DNA of 24,506 nucleotides. Origin: Actinomycetota bacterium (GTDB lineage: Bacteria > Actinomycetota > Actinomycetes > S36-B12 > UBA5976). Shown in pieces: positions 16,265 to 24,506 of the stretch. The position numbers and the translations under genes were made by a program. Under the pieces are notes generated by a model. The model was not told where the DNA came from and ran no database searches. It saw only the letters and a program-made list of their open reading frames with translations. Every line of letters starts with the position of its first letter. Position 1 is the stretch's first letter. The DNA lies in assembly GCA_947373075.1 (NCBI GenBank), contig CANBWF010000009.1, forward strand, positions 1 through 24,506, read 5' to 3'.

Positions 16265-17806
16265 TTACGGGTTGTAATTGCAAGACACTCCGACTGGGGC
16301 TCGCCCAATCAAGAAGTACTGGTCGATGTAGCGATCTATACAATCTGAGCCTTCAGAATAAGCCGTATGCCCATCACCATTGAAAGTCAGAAGAACACCC
16401 TGACTTAATTGCCCAGCAAGTGACTGAGCCCACGGGTATGGAGTAGCCGGATCGTACTTAGTTCCGACAACCAGAATTTTTGGCGAACCCTTCGCATGAA
16501 TTGGCCCAGGTTTTCCAGTAGCCGGAGCCTGCCAATAGGTGCAAGCAAGATTGCTCCAAGCCAATGAGATTCCAAAAACTGGAGCTTGTTTTTTCCATTC
16601 ATTTGCTAGTTGCTGAGTTTGGGCAAGAGTTGCTCGATCTGGGCGGTCTAAACAATTAACTGCATAAATCGCTTCGTTGCCATTGTCGGTGTAATGACCA
16701 TTTGAATCTCGACTGGTGTAGAAGTCCGCACTTGCAGCTAAAGTCGCGTAATCACCATCCAGCGCAGTTAATAATGCTGACCTAAGATCGGGCCAACCAT
16801 ATTGTTTGCTGTAAAGATTTCCAAGCACGCCAGTTAATGCCATCGCCTGCGTGAATTTTCGGCCATCTTCAAGTTGCCCTGGCTGACTATCCAATTTTTC
16901 CAACATGTTTGCTACTTGAGCCACACCCGTATCAGTGTTGTGGCTTAGCGGACAATCAGATTGAGTCGCGCAATCGGCTACGAATCTGCGAAGTGCAACA
17001 TCAAATCCAACAGCTTGTCCGTATGACATTTGTTCGTTAGTCAACTTCGGGTCTATTGCCCCATCAAGAGTCATGCGACCAACATTTTTTGGAAACAAGT
17101 CGGCGTAGGTAGCGCCAAGGAAAGTGCCATAACTCCAGCCAAACCAATTCAATTTTTCATCGCCGAGTGCCTGACGCAATATGTCTATGTCGCGTGTGGC
17201 ACTAACCGTATCCATGAACTTGTAAATCGTTGGGGACTTCTTCGCGCATTCATTAGCCATCAATTTTGCGTACGAAACAAACTGCGCGACCTCTACAGAA
17301 TTATCAGGCGACTGATCAGCTGCCAGTACTTGATCGAGTTGTTTATCGTTTAAGCACTTAATTGGGTTACTTGTGCCAACTCCTCGAGGATCGAACCCAA
17401 CAACATCGAAGTTCTCTTTCAATGTAGGAGTCATGATGTAGTCAATACTTCGAACAAAGTCGACGCCTGAACCACCAGGTCCACCCGGATTTATGACTAG
17501 CGAACCTCGAGTAATTTCAGCGGGAGCGCTATGTCTCGTTACTTTCAGGTAGATAGATGCTGTTGCTGGATGGCGATAATCAAGCGGCACTTCAAGCTTC
17601 GTGCAGTCAAAGCCATCGCCACAACCCTTCCAAACCAAATTCTGTTTATAGAAGTGTGAAAGCTTTGCTGGGAAAGCAGTGGTGATGCTCGGACGTGGTT
17701 TTGGTTTGGCTTGCTTTGGTGGCTCAGTCAAATGAAATAACGTAAACACAACTGCGCTCACCACAGCAACCAGAGCGATGATTAGAACAAGTCGATTCTT
17801 CTTCAC
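16265..17806 (-). CDS. Membrane-anchored alpha/beta hydrolase, tripeptidyl aminopeptidase-like (S33)
   Basis: Serine exopeptidase or hydrolase of the actinobacterial TAP/SlpD-SlpE family, acting outside the membrane. 513 residues. Residues 6-25 form an N-terminal membrane segment followed by a Pro/Lys-rich linker (28-39); there is no lipobox Cys, so it is probably a signal anchor. Family marks: NPGGPGGSG (106-114, oxyanion region), nucleophile S225 in GWSYG, D452 in GTKYDPATPYPWA, H480 in GDGHTAY, plus the C-terminal TAP region with several conserved cysteines. The start is GTG 17806, overlapping the holB stop by 4 bp (GTGA) with AGGA just upstream, so it is translationally coupled to holB. 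The same neighbourhood (tmk, holB, this peptidase) is typical of actinobacteria. Natural substrate unknown. Confidence 0.88.
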   Translation of the reverse strand: MKKNRLVLIIALVAVVSAVVFTLFHLTEPPKQAKPKPRPSITTAFPAKLSHFYKQNLVWKGCGDGFDCTKLEVPLDYRHPATASIYLKVTRHSAPAEITRGSLVINPGGPGGSGVDFVRSIDYIMTPTLKENFDVVGFDPRGVGTSNPIKCLNDKQLDQVLAADQSPDNSVEVAQFVSYAKLMANECAKKSPTIYKFMDTVSATRDIDILRQALGDEKLNWFGWSYGTFLGATYADLFPKNVGRMTLDGAIDPKLTNEQMSYGQAVGFDVALRRFVADCATQSDCPLSHNTDTGVAQVANMLEKLDSQPGQLEDGRKFTQAMALTGVLGNLYSKQYGWPDLRSALLTALDGDYATLAASADFYTSRDSNGHYTDNGNEAIYAVNCLDRPDRATLAQTQQLANEWKKQAPVFGISLAWSNLACTYWQAPATGKPGPIHAKGSPKILVVGTKYDPATPYPWAQSLAGQLSQGVLLTFNGDGHTAYSEGSDCIDRYIDQYFLIGRAPVGVSCNYNP

Positions 17807-18999
17807 TTTCCTGCTCCCAATAACGCTAACTCGGAATTAAATAACGTTACCAAAAGTGATTCGAAAACTAGTTGTGCGGAAACATTTGCAAACAGTTGAT
17901 CGCGTGCTTCGTTAATAGCATCAACGCGGCGCAGTGTATTTGCTTGCGAGTCTTGCTCGCCAAGTTCAGTAATTTGGCTCCGTAGTTCTTCATTAATAAA
18001 TGGCACATGTGAGTCTGCTTGGGCAATCAATACATCTCGATAAACTGCAGTTAGGTCTAGCAAAATGCGGTCGTACTGATCGTTCAACAACCTGCGATGA
18101 CGAGTTTTGGCCCGCTTCTCTAAATCCTTTAAAGCTGACTTAAGTTGCCTTGTTGCTGCTCCCAAACCTTTTCCTTGCGCGCCATCGCCGTAAGCCATTC
18201 GAATATCGGCTTCATCCTGCGCATCAAGTGGCGCGGCAAGCGTATCTGCATCTGCTGTCGCGTTGGCGACAATGCGCTGCGCTAAATCAAAACACATAGC
18301 TACCGAATGCAGGCGAAATGGAACGTCAACAATCGCGCGGCGGCGTTCACGAACATCTTCATTTGTTGCAAGTGCGCGAGCTCGGCCGATGTGACCTTGC
18401 GAAACTCTTGCGGCCCAATCGGCAAGATCAGGTGCAACTGCGTATCTGCTAACTAGCTGACCCACTACATCTTCATGCGTTGGTGAAATAAGCGATACGT
18501 GTCGGCATCTGCTACGGATTGTGTCGAAGACATCTTCGGCAGTTGGTGCGCACAAAATCCACACAGTTCCAGGCGGTGGCTCTTCAAGACTCTTTAGCAA
18601 AGTTGATGCCGCATCAATTCGGAACCGATCAACATCTTCGATTACAAAGACGTGCCACGGTGAACGAGTTGGCGATAACGCTGATCGTTCAATTAGCGCA
18701 ATGGCATCATCGATCGCGTAATTCATTCCTTCGGGAACTATGTGTTCAACATCTGAATGTGTGCCTGCCAAAACATTGCGACAATCCGCGCATGTGCCGC
18801 AGCCGCCTGCAGAACAAACAAGTGATTGTGCGAAAGCCAGTGCCAAAGTGCTTCGCCCACTTCCAGGTGGACCAGTGACGAGCCAGGCATGAGTCATTGC
18901 TGCGGCTGCTAACGCATCGCCTTTATGAGTTTGTTCACTAGCAAACTTTAGTTCTGCAACGGCGTGCTCTTGACCAATTACGATGTCGAAAACGCTCAT
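17803..18999 (-). CDS. holB: DNA polymerase III delta' subunit
   Basis: Clamp-loader subunit of the replicative polymerase; 398 residues. An AAA+ module starts at the N-terminus (FDIVIGQEHAV); Walker A-like GPPGSGRST at 43-51 has Arg where ATPases have Lys, as expected of a delta' subunit that does not use ATP. A zinc finger of four cysteines (C62, C67, C70, C73), a Walker B-like VIEDVDRF (119-126) and the SRC motif (163-165) that contacts a neighbour's ATP site are all visible. Its ATG overlaps the tmk stop by 4 bp (ATGA) and its stop overlaps the peptidase start by 4 bp, so the three are translationally coupled. Confidence 0.92.
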   Translation of the reverse strand: MSVFDIVIGQEHAVAELKFASEQTHKGDALAAAAMTHAWLVTGPPGSGRSTLALAFAQSLVCSAGGCGTCADCRNVLAGTHSDVEHIVPEGMNYAIDDAIALIERSALSPTRSPWHVFVIEDVDRFRIDAASTLLKSLEEPPPGTVWILCAPTAEDVFDTIRSRCRHVSLISPTHEDVVGQLVSRYAVAPDLADWAARVSQGHIGRARALATNEDVRERRRAIVDVPFRLHSVAMCFDLAQRIVANATADADTLAAPLDAQDEADIRMAYGDGAQGKGLGAATRQLKSALKDLEKRAKTRHRRLLNDQYDRILLDLTAVYRDVLIAQADSHVPFINEELRSQITELGEQDSQANTLRRVDAINEARDQLFANVSAQLVFESLLVTLFNSELALLGAGK

Positions 19000-19616
19000 C
19001 GTGATTTCAATTCTGCAATAACTGCATCAGAAATTAGTTGAGCAATCTCGTCGATAGGCAAAGTTGCATCAATAATTATGTGCGCAACTTGTGAGTTCTT
19101 TGCTAAGTCACGAAATGCTTGTTGGGTTTGCATATGGAAATCAAGTGATTGGATTTCCATTCGGTCGGTGCCTTTACGACGGTCCAAACTAACTTGGGCT
19201 GGCACATCTAGGTACACAGTGATATCAGGAAGTAAGCCTTGCGTAGCCCATTCGCTGAGTTCGCGAATGTAAGTGCCGCCAAGATTGCGACCGTAACCCT
19301 GATAAGCCACGGAAGATTCTAGATACCGATCGCAAATAACAATCGACCCATTTTCTAGAGCTGGCCGAATTAAATTTGCGGCATGGTCTGCGCGGGCCGC
19401 GGCAAACAAAAGTGCTTCTGCCTGATCTGGCATATCAGTGATTGTTGGGTCGAGTAATACTGAGCGAATTTTTTCGGCGGTAAGTGTGCCACCTGGTTCA
19501 CGAGTTACAACTACAGAAAAACCTTCACCGGTAAGCCGCTTGGAAAGTAGCTCAGTTTGCGTAGATTTGCCCGCACCTTCGCCACCTTCAAAGGCAATGA
19601 AAAATCCGGAAGTCAC
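18996..19616 (-). CDS. tmk: Thymidylate kinase
   Basis: Phosphorylates dTMP to dTDP with ATP in dTTP synthesis. 206 residues, normal length. P-loop GGEGAGKST (11-19), TREPGG (38-43), the DRY motif in CDRYLESSVAYQG (95-107) and a LID RRKGTDRME (146-154) are all present. The start is GTG 19616, preceded by AGGGTGAGAAT. It lies 27 bp after the topA stop and overlaps holB by 4 bp. Confidence 0.95.
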   Translation of the reverse strand: MTSGFFIAFEGGEGAGKSTQTELLSKRLTGEGFSVVVTREPGGTLTAEKIRSVLLDPTITDMPDQAEALLFAAARADHAANLIRPALENGSIVICDRYLESSVAYQGYGRNLGGTYIRELSEWATQGLLPDITVYLDVPAQVSLDRRKGTDRMEIQSLDFHMQTQQAFRDLAKNSQVAHIIIDATLPIDEIAQLISDAVIAELKSR

Positions 19617-19643
19617 ATTCTCACCCTAATTGGTATTGGCGAC

Positions 19644-22334
19644 TTATTCTGCTGAGGCTGGCGACTTACCAACACCGGTCTTCTTTGCTGGTGCCTTTTT
19701 CTTCACAGATTTAGTTGCTGCCTTTTTAGTTGCTGCCTTTTTAGCTGGTGCCCGTTTGGCTGGTTTCGCGCTTGGCCCAGCAGCTCGACGTTCAGCAAGT
19801 AAGTCAGAGGCTCGCTCAATTGCGATATTCTCAACTGAGTCTCCACCGCGCAACGAGGCATTGGTTTCGCCATCGGTGATGTAGATACCGAATCGACCCT
19901 CGCGAACCACAACTTCTTTGCCTGTTGATGGATCTGCGCCAATAACTTTTAGTGGTCCGGCGGCCTGGCCACGACCACGACGCAATTTAGGTTGGGCAAG
20001 GAGTTCCAGTGCTTGTTCCAACGTCAAAGTGAAAATTGATTCTTCGTCTGGCAAGGTCCGTGAATCTTTGCCTTTAAGTAAGTACGGGCCATAGCGACCA
20101 TTTTGTGTTGTGATGACTTCGTCGTCTGCTGGATCGTTGCCTACTTCACGTGGCAAAGTGAACATGCGAAGTGCGTCGTCAAGAGTTACAGCATCCACAG
20201 CCATTGTTGAAAACAAAGATGCAGTTCGTGGTTTTGCCGACTTAGGCGAACCTTCAGGCAACACCTCAGTGAAGTACGGGCCATAACGGCCAGTCTTGGC
20301 CATAATTACTCGACCAGTCTCAGGATCAATACCTAATTCGTGTTCACCAGATGGAGCGTTGAAAAGTTCTTCTGCCTTTTCTGCAGTCAGTTCATCTGGA
20401 GCCAGATCGGTTGGGATGTTTGCGCGAGTGTCTTCACCGCGTTGTAGGTACGGGCCATAACGACCTACGCGAATAATTGCATCGCTACCTTCAATTGGGA
20501 TTGACGCCATTGCCCGTGCATCGATATCGCCATAAACAGAAACCAGTGGAGCAAGGCCAGGGAAATCGCCACCTGTTTGTTTATCACCGAAGTAGAAACG
20601 TTTTAACGCAGTTAGTCGCTGGTCTTCACCGCGAGCAACTTGGTCAAGAACCTCTTCAAGCGAAGCAGTGAAATCGTAATCAACAAGTGAGCCGAAGTGT
20701 TCTTCCATCAAACGCACAACAGTGAAAGCCAAGAAGTGAGGAACTAATGCGCTGCCGCGTTTCCATACATAACCCTGATCGATGATGCGACTGATGATGG
20801 CTGCGTAAGTTGATGGACGGCCAATACCCAAGCGCTCAAGTTCTTGCACCAAAGTCGCTTCGGTATAACGTGCTGGCGGATTTGTGCTGTGACCGTTTGC
20901 ATCAAGGCTGACTGCAGTAACTGCATCGCCAACTTTAAGCGCAGGAAGGCGACGACTTTGCTCTTTGTCATCTTGATCTTCATCAGCATCGTCGTAAGCC
21001 GCAAGGTGGCCACGGAATGAAATAACTGTGCCGCTTGCAGAAAATTCAGTATTGCGTCCATCGCTACTTTCGCCACCAAGACGAATAGTTGCGGTAGTTC
21101 CACGAGCATCAGCCATCTGACTTGCAACAGTTCGTTTCCAAATCAAGTCGTACAGTGCAAACTCGTCACCAACAAGTTCACCAGCAACTTCAGCCGGCGT
21201 GCGGAACACATCGCCAGCTGGACGAATTGCTTCGTGCGCTTCTTGGGCATTCTTAACTTTGCGATCGTAACGACGGGGCACATCTGGAATATGGTCTGCG
21301 CCATAAAGCTGAGCAGCCTGAGTACGCGCTGCATTAATCGCAGTATCCGAAAGCGTGGTGCTATCGGTTCGCATGTAGGTGATGTAACCGCGTTCGTAAA
21401 GTGCCTGAGCAACACGCATAGTGCGTTGCGCTCCCCACTTCAAGCGCCCAGATGCAGCCTGCTGCAAAGTTGATGTCATGAATGGAGCTTTAGGCCGATT
21501 TGTGTAAGCCTTGTCATCAACTTTGATAACCGAGAAGTTTGTACTGGCAAGCGAAGTGCAAAGAGTGCGCGCCTGCTCTTCGTTTAAATGAACTATGCCA
21601 TCTTTTGCAGTTAGCGTTGCAAGTGAATCAAAGTCTTTACCAGTTGCTACTCGTGCGCCATCAACGGCGACAAGGTTTGCAGTGAAACTTGCTGGGTCGA
21701 ACACGCCTTCAATGTCCCAATACGAAGCGCTCTTGAAAGCAATGCGCTCACGTTCGCGTTCAACAACTAAGCGAGTCGCAACAGATTGCACACGACCAGC
21801 CGATAATCCGGCTTGTACTTTGCGCCAGAGAACTGGTGAAACTTCAAAACCATAAAGGCGGTCAATTAGGCGACGAGTTTCCTGCGCATCAACTAGTTGC
21901 ATGTCGATGTCGCGAGTATTTTCAGCAGCGGCTTTAATCGCTTCTGGTGTGATTTCGTGGAACACCATTCGCTTTACTGGAACTTTAGGACGAAGAATTT
22001 CGAGTAAGTGCCAAGCAATGGCTTCACCCTCACGGTCCTCGTCAGTTGCCAGCAGGAGTTCGTCGGCATCTTTAAGTTTCTTTTTTAGTTCAGCGACTTT
22101 GTCTTTCTTCTTGGCGCTGACCACATAGTAGGCAGTGAAGTTATCTTCAACATCGATTGCCATCCGGCCCCAAGGCTGTTTTTTGATCTCAGCTGGAACA
22201 TCAACCGCGCGCTCAGGTAGATCTCGAACGTGGCCAACACTGGCCTGCACGTCGTAGCCTGGGCCTAAATATTTCTGGATTGTCTTCGCCTTGGCAGGCG
22301 ATTCGACAATTACCAAGCGGTTCAAGGTAGACAA
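19644..22334 (-). CDS. topA: DNA topoisomerase I
   Basis: Type IA topoisomerase relaxing negative supercoils; 896 residues. Toprim domain with VIVESPAKAKTI (8-19, E11) and TDEDREGE (97-104); catalytic tyrosine Y320 in GYITYMRTDST; RVQSVATRLV (181-190). The C-terminal third has several GRYGPYL-type repeats. It ends in an Ala/Lys-rich tail from about 858, with two KKAAT units coded by a 15-bp tandem DNA repeat, instead of the zinc fingers of E. coli TopA. This is the actinobacterial form, where the tail helps processive relaxation. The start is TTG 22334, with GAGAGGA six bases upstream. First gene of the probable topA-tmk-holB-peptidase operon. Confidence 0.95.
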   Translation of the reverse strand: MSTLNRLVIVESPAKAKTIQKYLGPGYDVQASVGHVRDLPERAVDVPAEIKKQPWGRMAIDVEDNFTAYYVVSAKKKDKVAELKKKLKDADELLLATDEDREGEAIAWHLLEILRPKVPVKRMVFHEITPEAIKAAAENTRDIDMQLVDAQETRRLIDRLYGFEVSPVLWRKVQAGLSAGRVQSVATRLVVERERERIAFKSASYWDIEGVFDPASFTANLVAVDGARVATGKDFDSLATLTAKDGIVHLNEEQARTLCTSLASTNFSVIKVDDKAYTNRPKAPFMTSTLQQAASGRLKWGAQRTMRVAQALYERGYITYMRTDSTTLSDTAINAARTQAAQLYGADHIPDVPRRYDRKVKNAQEAHEAIRPAGDVFRTPAEVAGELVGDEFALYDLIWKRTVASQMADARGTTATIRLGGESSDGRNTEFSASGTVISFRGHLAAYDDADEDQDDKEQSRRLPALKVGDAVTAVSLDANGHSTNPPARYTEATLVQELERLGIGRPSTYAAIISRIIDQGYVWKRGSALVPHFLAFTVVRLMEEHFGSLVDYDFTASLEEVLDQVARGEDQRLTALKRFYFGDKQTGGDFPGLAPLVSVYGDIDARAMASIPIEGSDAIIRVGRYGPYLQRGEDTRANIPTDLAPDELTAEKAEELFNAPSGEHELGIDPETGRVIMAKTGRYGPYFTEVLPEGSPKSAKPRTASLFSTMAVDAVTLDDALRMFTLPREVGNDPADDEVITTQNGRYGPYLLKGKDSRTLPDEESIFTLTLEQALELLAQPKLRRGRGQAAGPLKVIGADPSTGKEVVVREGRFGIYITDGETNASLRGGDSVENIAIERASDLLAERRAAGPSAKPAKRAPAKKAATKKAATKSVKKKAPAKKTGVGKSPASAE

Positions 22335-22485
22335 TCTGTTCCTCTCAAAATCTGACGCACTCTATATATGCTCAGAAAAAGGTGCACTCGCGACAGTGTG
22401 CCGTTAGCCCCTAGGGGGTTGTCAAATGCTAGTTTCGCCGATACCTACGTGATTGAGCCGATAAACCCGTGTCTTTATTGAGGTA
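22335..22485 (-). promoter_or_regulatory. topA promoter region with palindrome
   Basis: In the minus direction there is a consensus-like TTGACA (22425-22420) directly followed by a perfect 10-bp palindrome CCCCTAGGGG (22408-22417), and closer to the gene a -10-like TATATA at 22363-22368 about 30 bp before the TTG start. TTGACA and TATATA are too far apart to be one promoter, so there may be two, each with one poor element. The palindrome may be an operator. Confidence 0.35.
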
Positions 22486-22523
22486 TTGGCCTGGAAAAAA
22501 ATTTCAGTTAATTTCCAGGCCAA
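22486..22523 (-). terminator. Hairpin terminator after hppA
   Basis: Perfect 12-bp inverted repeat, TTGGCCTGGAAA (22486-22497) and TTTCCAGGCCAA (22512-22523), 14-nt loop, starting 24 bp after the hppA stop. No U-run follows on the minus strand; stem strength and place still make it the likely hppA terminator. Confidence 0.7.
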
Positions 22524-22546
22524 CCACAAAAGTCAATGGTTACGAC

Positions 22547-24506
22547 TTATTCAGCGACTTTGGCTGCTTCAGCGAAAACCTCTTCGCCAACTGCAATCGG
22601 ACGACGCTTCGAGATGATCACAGAAACAACCACGATTAGTAGCGCGCCGAAGGCAAGGGCGAGCTTGTTACGTGTTTCACCCTGCAAATCAAGCGATACA
22701 ACAGCTGGAGCAATTAGCAAAGCGACCAAGTTCATCACCTTGATTAGTGGGTTAATTGCTGGACCAGCAGTGTCCTTGAATGGATCGCCGACGGTGTCAC
22801 CGACAACTGTTGCAGTGTGGGCTTCTGAACCCTTGCCACCGAAATTGCCATCTTCAACAAACTTCTTGGCATTGTCCCAAGCTCCACCAGAGTTTGATAG
22901 GAATACAGCCATCAAAGTTCCGGTTGCGATTGTTCCAGCAAGGAAGCAACCAAGTGCGCCGATGCCCAAACCAAAGCCAACAGCAATTGGAGTAAGCACA
23001 GCAAGCAAACCTGGAGTCGCTAGTTCGCGAAGTGAATCACGGGTAACGATATCTACAACTTTGCCGTACTCAGGAAGTTCAGTACCTTCCATGATTCCTG
23101 GATGCTCGCGGAACTGGCGGCGTACTTCGTAGATAACTGCGCCAGCTGCACGTGAAACTGCATTGATTGCCAAACCACTGAATAGGAAAACAACAGATGC
23201 GCCAATGATCAAACCAAAGAGGTTGCGTGGGTTGGAAACATCTAGGATGCCGAAGTACTGCAAATCGATTGTGCGTGGATCCAAGTTAAGAACCCCAGCC
23301 AATTTCTGCACTTCACCCAACACTGCATCGCGGAACGATCCGAACAATGCAGTCGCAGCAAGAACGGCAGTTGCGATTGCAATACCTTTAGTGATCGCCT
23401 TAGTGGTGTTACCAACTGCATCAAGGTTTGAAAGTACCTTTGCACCTTCGCCATGAACATCTTTAGACATTTCAGCGATACCTTGTGCGTTATCTGAAAC
23501 TGGACCGAACGTGTCCATGGATACGATTACGCCAACAGTGGTTAGCAAGCCAGTTCCCGCCATCGCAATTGCGAAAAGGCTAAGCAGGATTGAACCATGG
23601 CCAAGTAAGAACGCGCCGAACAACGCAGAACCAATTAGCATCGCTGAGTAAACAGCAGATTCAAGACCTAATGAAACACCAGCAAGAATCACAGTTGCGC
23701 TGCCAGTAAGTGACGACTTAGAGACATCATCAACTGGGCGACGGTTTGTTTCGGTGAAGTAGCCGGTCAACTGCTGAATTGCAGCAGCTAAAACAATACC
23801 GATAAGCACGGCAGTGATAACAAGAATGCGTGGGTTCAGATTTGGTGAAACACCTTCATTGAAGATTGTCTGTGGGATACCTGGAATCGCAGCAAGTGTT
23901 GCTGGCAAGAAGTAGTAGGTTGCCACTGAAACTAAAATTGCGGAAATAATCGCAGAGATAAAGAAGCCACGGTTAATTGCGCTCATACCCGAGCGATCGT
24001 TCTCACGAGGCGCGACAGCGAAGATACCAATCACCGCAGTAACAACACCGATCGCTGGTACCACGAGTGGGAATACCAAACCAAGTGCGCCAAAGACTTC
24101 CTTGCCAAGAATCAACGCGGCAACAAGTGTGACAGCGTAAGACTCAAACAAGTCAGCAGCCATACCCGCACAGTCACCAACATTGTCACCAACATTGTCA
24201 GCAATCGTTGCTGCGTTACGTGGATCATCTTCAGGAATTCCCTGTTCAACTTTGCCAACTAGATCAGCGCCGACATCAGCAGCCTTTGTAAAAATACCGC
24301 CACCAACACGCATGAACATTGCAAGTAGCGCAGCGCCAAACCCAAAACCTTCAAGAACGCGAGGAGCATTCTCCTTATATGTAAGTACAACGATTGATGC
24401 GCCAAGAAGTCCAAGGCCAACAGTGAACATACCTGCAACACCACCGGTGCGGAATGCAATCTTCATCGCAGCTTGTTCGCCACTATCTTTTGCAGCGGCA
24501 GCAACA
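22547..24506 (-). CDS. hppA: Membrane H+-translocating pyrophosphatase, K+-independent (5' end outside window)
   Basis: Integral membrane enzyme that couples PPi hydrolysis to proton export. The frame is open through the right edge: 13 codons (VAAAAKDSGEQAA) precede the internal Met at 24466, so about 652 residues are visible and only the N-terminal helices are missing. Substrate-site signature GIFTKAADVGADLVGK, then IPEDDPRNAATIADNVGD, and the C-terminal HTATVVGDTVGDPFKDT are intact. The segment GNTTKAITKG has Lys (codon 23399-23401) and, three residues on, Thr, the pair typical of K+-independent pumps; K+-dependent ones have Ala there. Many hydrophobic helices follow. Separated from topA by a 212-bp gap with a strong hairpin. 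Confidence 0.95.
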   Translation of the reverse strand, partial: VAAAAKDSGEQAAMKIAFRTGGVAGMFTVGLGLLGASIVVLTYKENAPRVLEGFGFGAALLAMFMRVGGGIFTKAADVGADLVGKVEQGIPEDDPRNAATIADNVGDNVGDCAGMAADLFESYAVTLVAALILGKEVFGALGLVFPLVVPAIGVVTAVIGIFAVAPRENDRSGMSAINRGFFISAIISAILVSVATYYFLPATLAAIPGIPQTIFNEGVSPNLNPRILVITAVLIGIVLAAAIQQLTGYFTETNRRPVDDVSKSSLTGSATVILAGVSLGLESAVYSAMLIGSALFGAFLLGHGSILLSLFAIAMAGTGLLTTVGVIVSMDTFGPVSDNAQGIAEMSKDVHGEGAKVLSNLDAVGNTTKAITKGIAIATAVLAATALFGSFRDAVLGEVQKLAGVLNLDPRTIDLQYFGILDVSNPRNLFGLIIGASVVFLFSGLAINAVSRAAGAVIYEVRRQFREHPGIMEGTELPEYGKVVDIVTRDSLRELATPGLLAVLTPIAVGFGLGIGALGCFLAGTIATGTLMAVFLSNSGGAWDNAKKFVEDGNFGGKGSEAHTATVVGDTVGDPFKDTAGPAINPLIKVMNLVALLIAPAVVSLDLQGETRNKLALAFGALLIVVVSVIISKRRPIAVGEEVFAEAAKVAE

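Noticed and set aside
17690..17806. S33 peptidase as a lipoprotein
   Set aside because: No cysteine occurs in or just after the hydrophobic N-terminal segment; the first Cys is residue 62, so a signal anchor fits better.
22536..23132. 198-codon plus-strand frame
   Set aside because: Antisense to hppA, which is a highly conserved family with all motifs intact. No ribosome site or recognisable domain in the plus frame.

Overview
The window reads as a contiguous piece of an actinobacterial (Actinomycetota) chromosome. All ten recognisable genes are on the minus strand, so they are read here from high to low coordinates. The housekeeping order topA - tmk - holB - S33 peptidase, the zinc-finger-less TopA with a Lys/Ala-rich tail, the delta' subunit with Arg in place of the Walker A Lys, and the K+-independent H+-pyrophosphatase all suit an actinobacterium. 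The base composition looks moderate to low for that phylum. Together with short intergenic gaps and 4-bp start/stop overlaps this suggests a streamlined lineage such as the freshwater acI group; that placement is an inference.

Right half (about 15.2-24.5 kb): hppA (5' end outside the window), topA, tmk, holB, a membrane-anchored S33-family peptidase and a speB-like ureohydrolase. tmk/holB and holB/peptidase overlap by 4 bp, and topA-tmk are 27 bp apart, so topA to the peptidase looks like one operon. A strong hairpin separates hppA from topA.

Left half (1-15.1 kb): an alpha-glucan capture, degradation and uptake locus. It starts with a gene for a 2936-residue secreted, cysteine-free protein made only of beta-sandwich modules: four CBM41-like starch/pullulan-binding modules in two tandem pairs, about fifteen IPT/TIG domains, eight MBG-type Ig-like repeats, and five copies of an approximately 88-residue Ig-like repeat I cannot assign. 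Next are a secreted type I pullulanase (GH13) with CBM41 and CBM48 modules and two Cys-bracketed fibronectin III insertions, a maltose/maltodextrin-binding protein (MalE type), and the first 259 codons of a MalF permease. Together they would bind alpha-1,4/1,6-glucan outside the cell, debranch it and import maltodextrins. A LacI-type operator, TGAAAGCGGTTTCA, lies in the leader region of the giant gene, followed by a terminator-like hairpin that may act as an attenuator.

The most unusual points are: the giant CBM41/TIG/MBG protein with its ~750-residue internal duplication and no visible cell anchor; the pullulanase, in which one FnIII domain interrupts the catalytic barrel and another appears to sit inside a second FnIII domain; and a MalE with no lipobox paired with a MalF that carries a large E. 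coli P2-like extracellular loop, a combination normally associated with a Gram-negative envelope. I saw no tRNA, rRNA, CRISPR array, insertion sequence or integrase. No gene-free stretch exceeds 300 bases.
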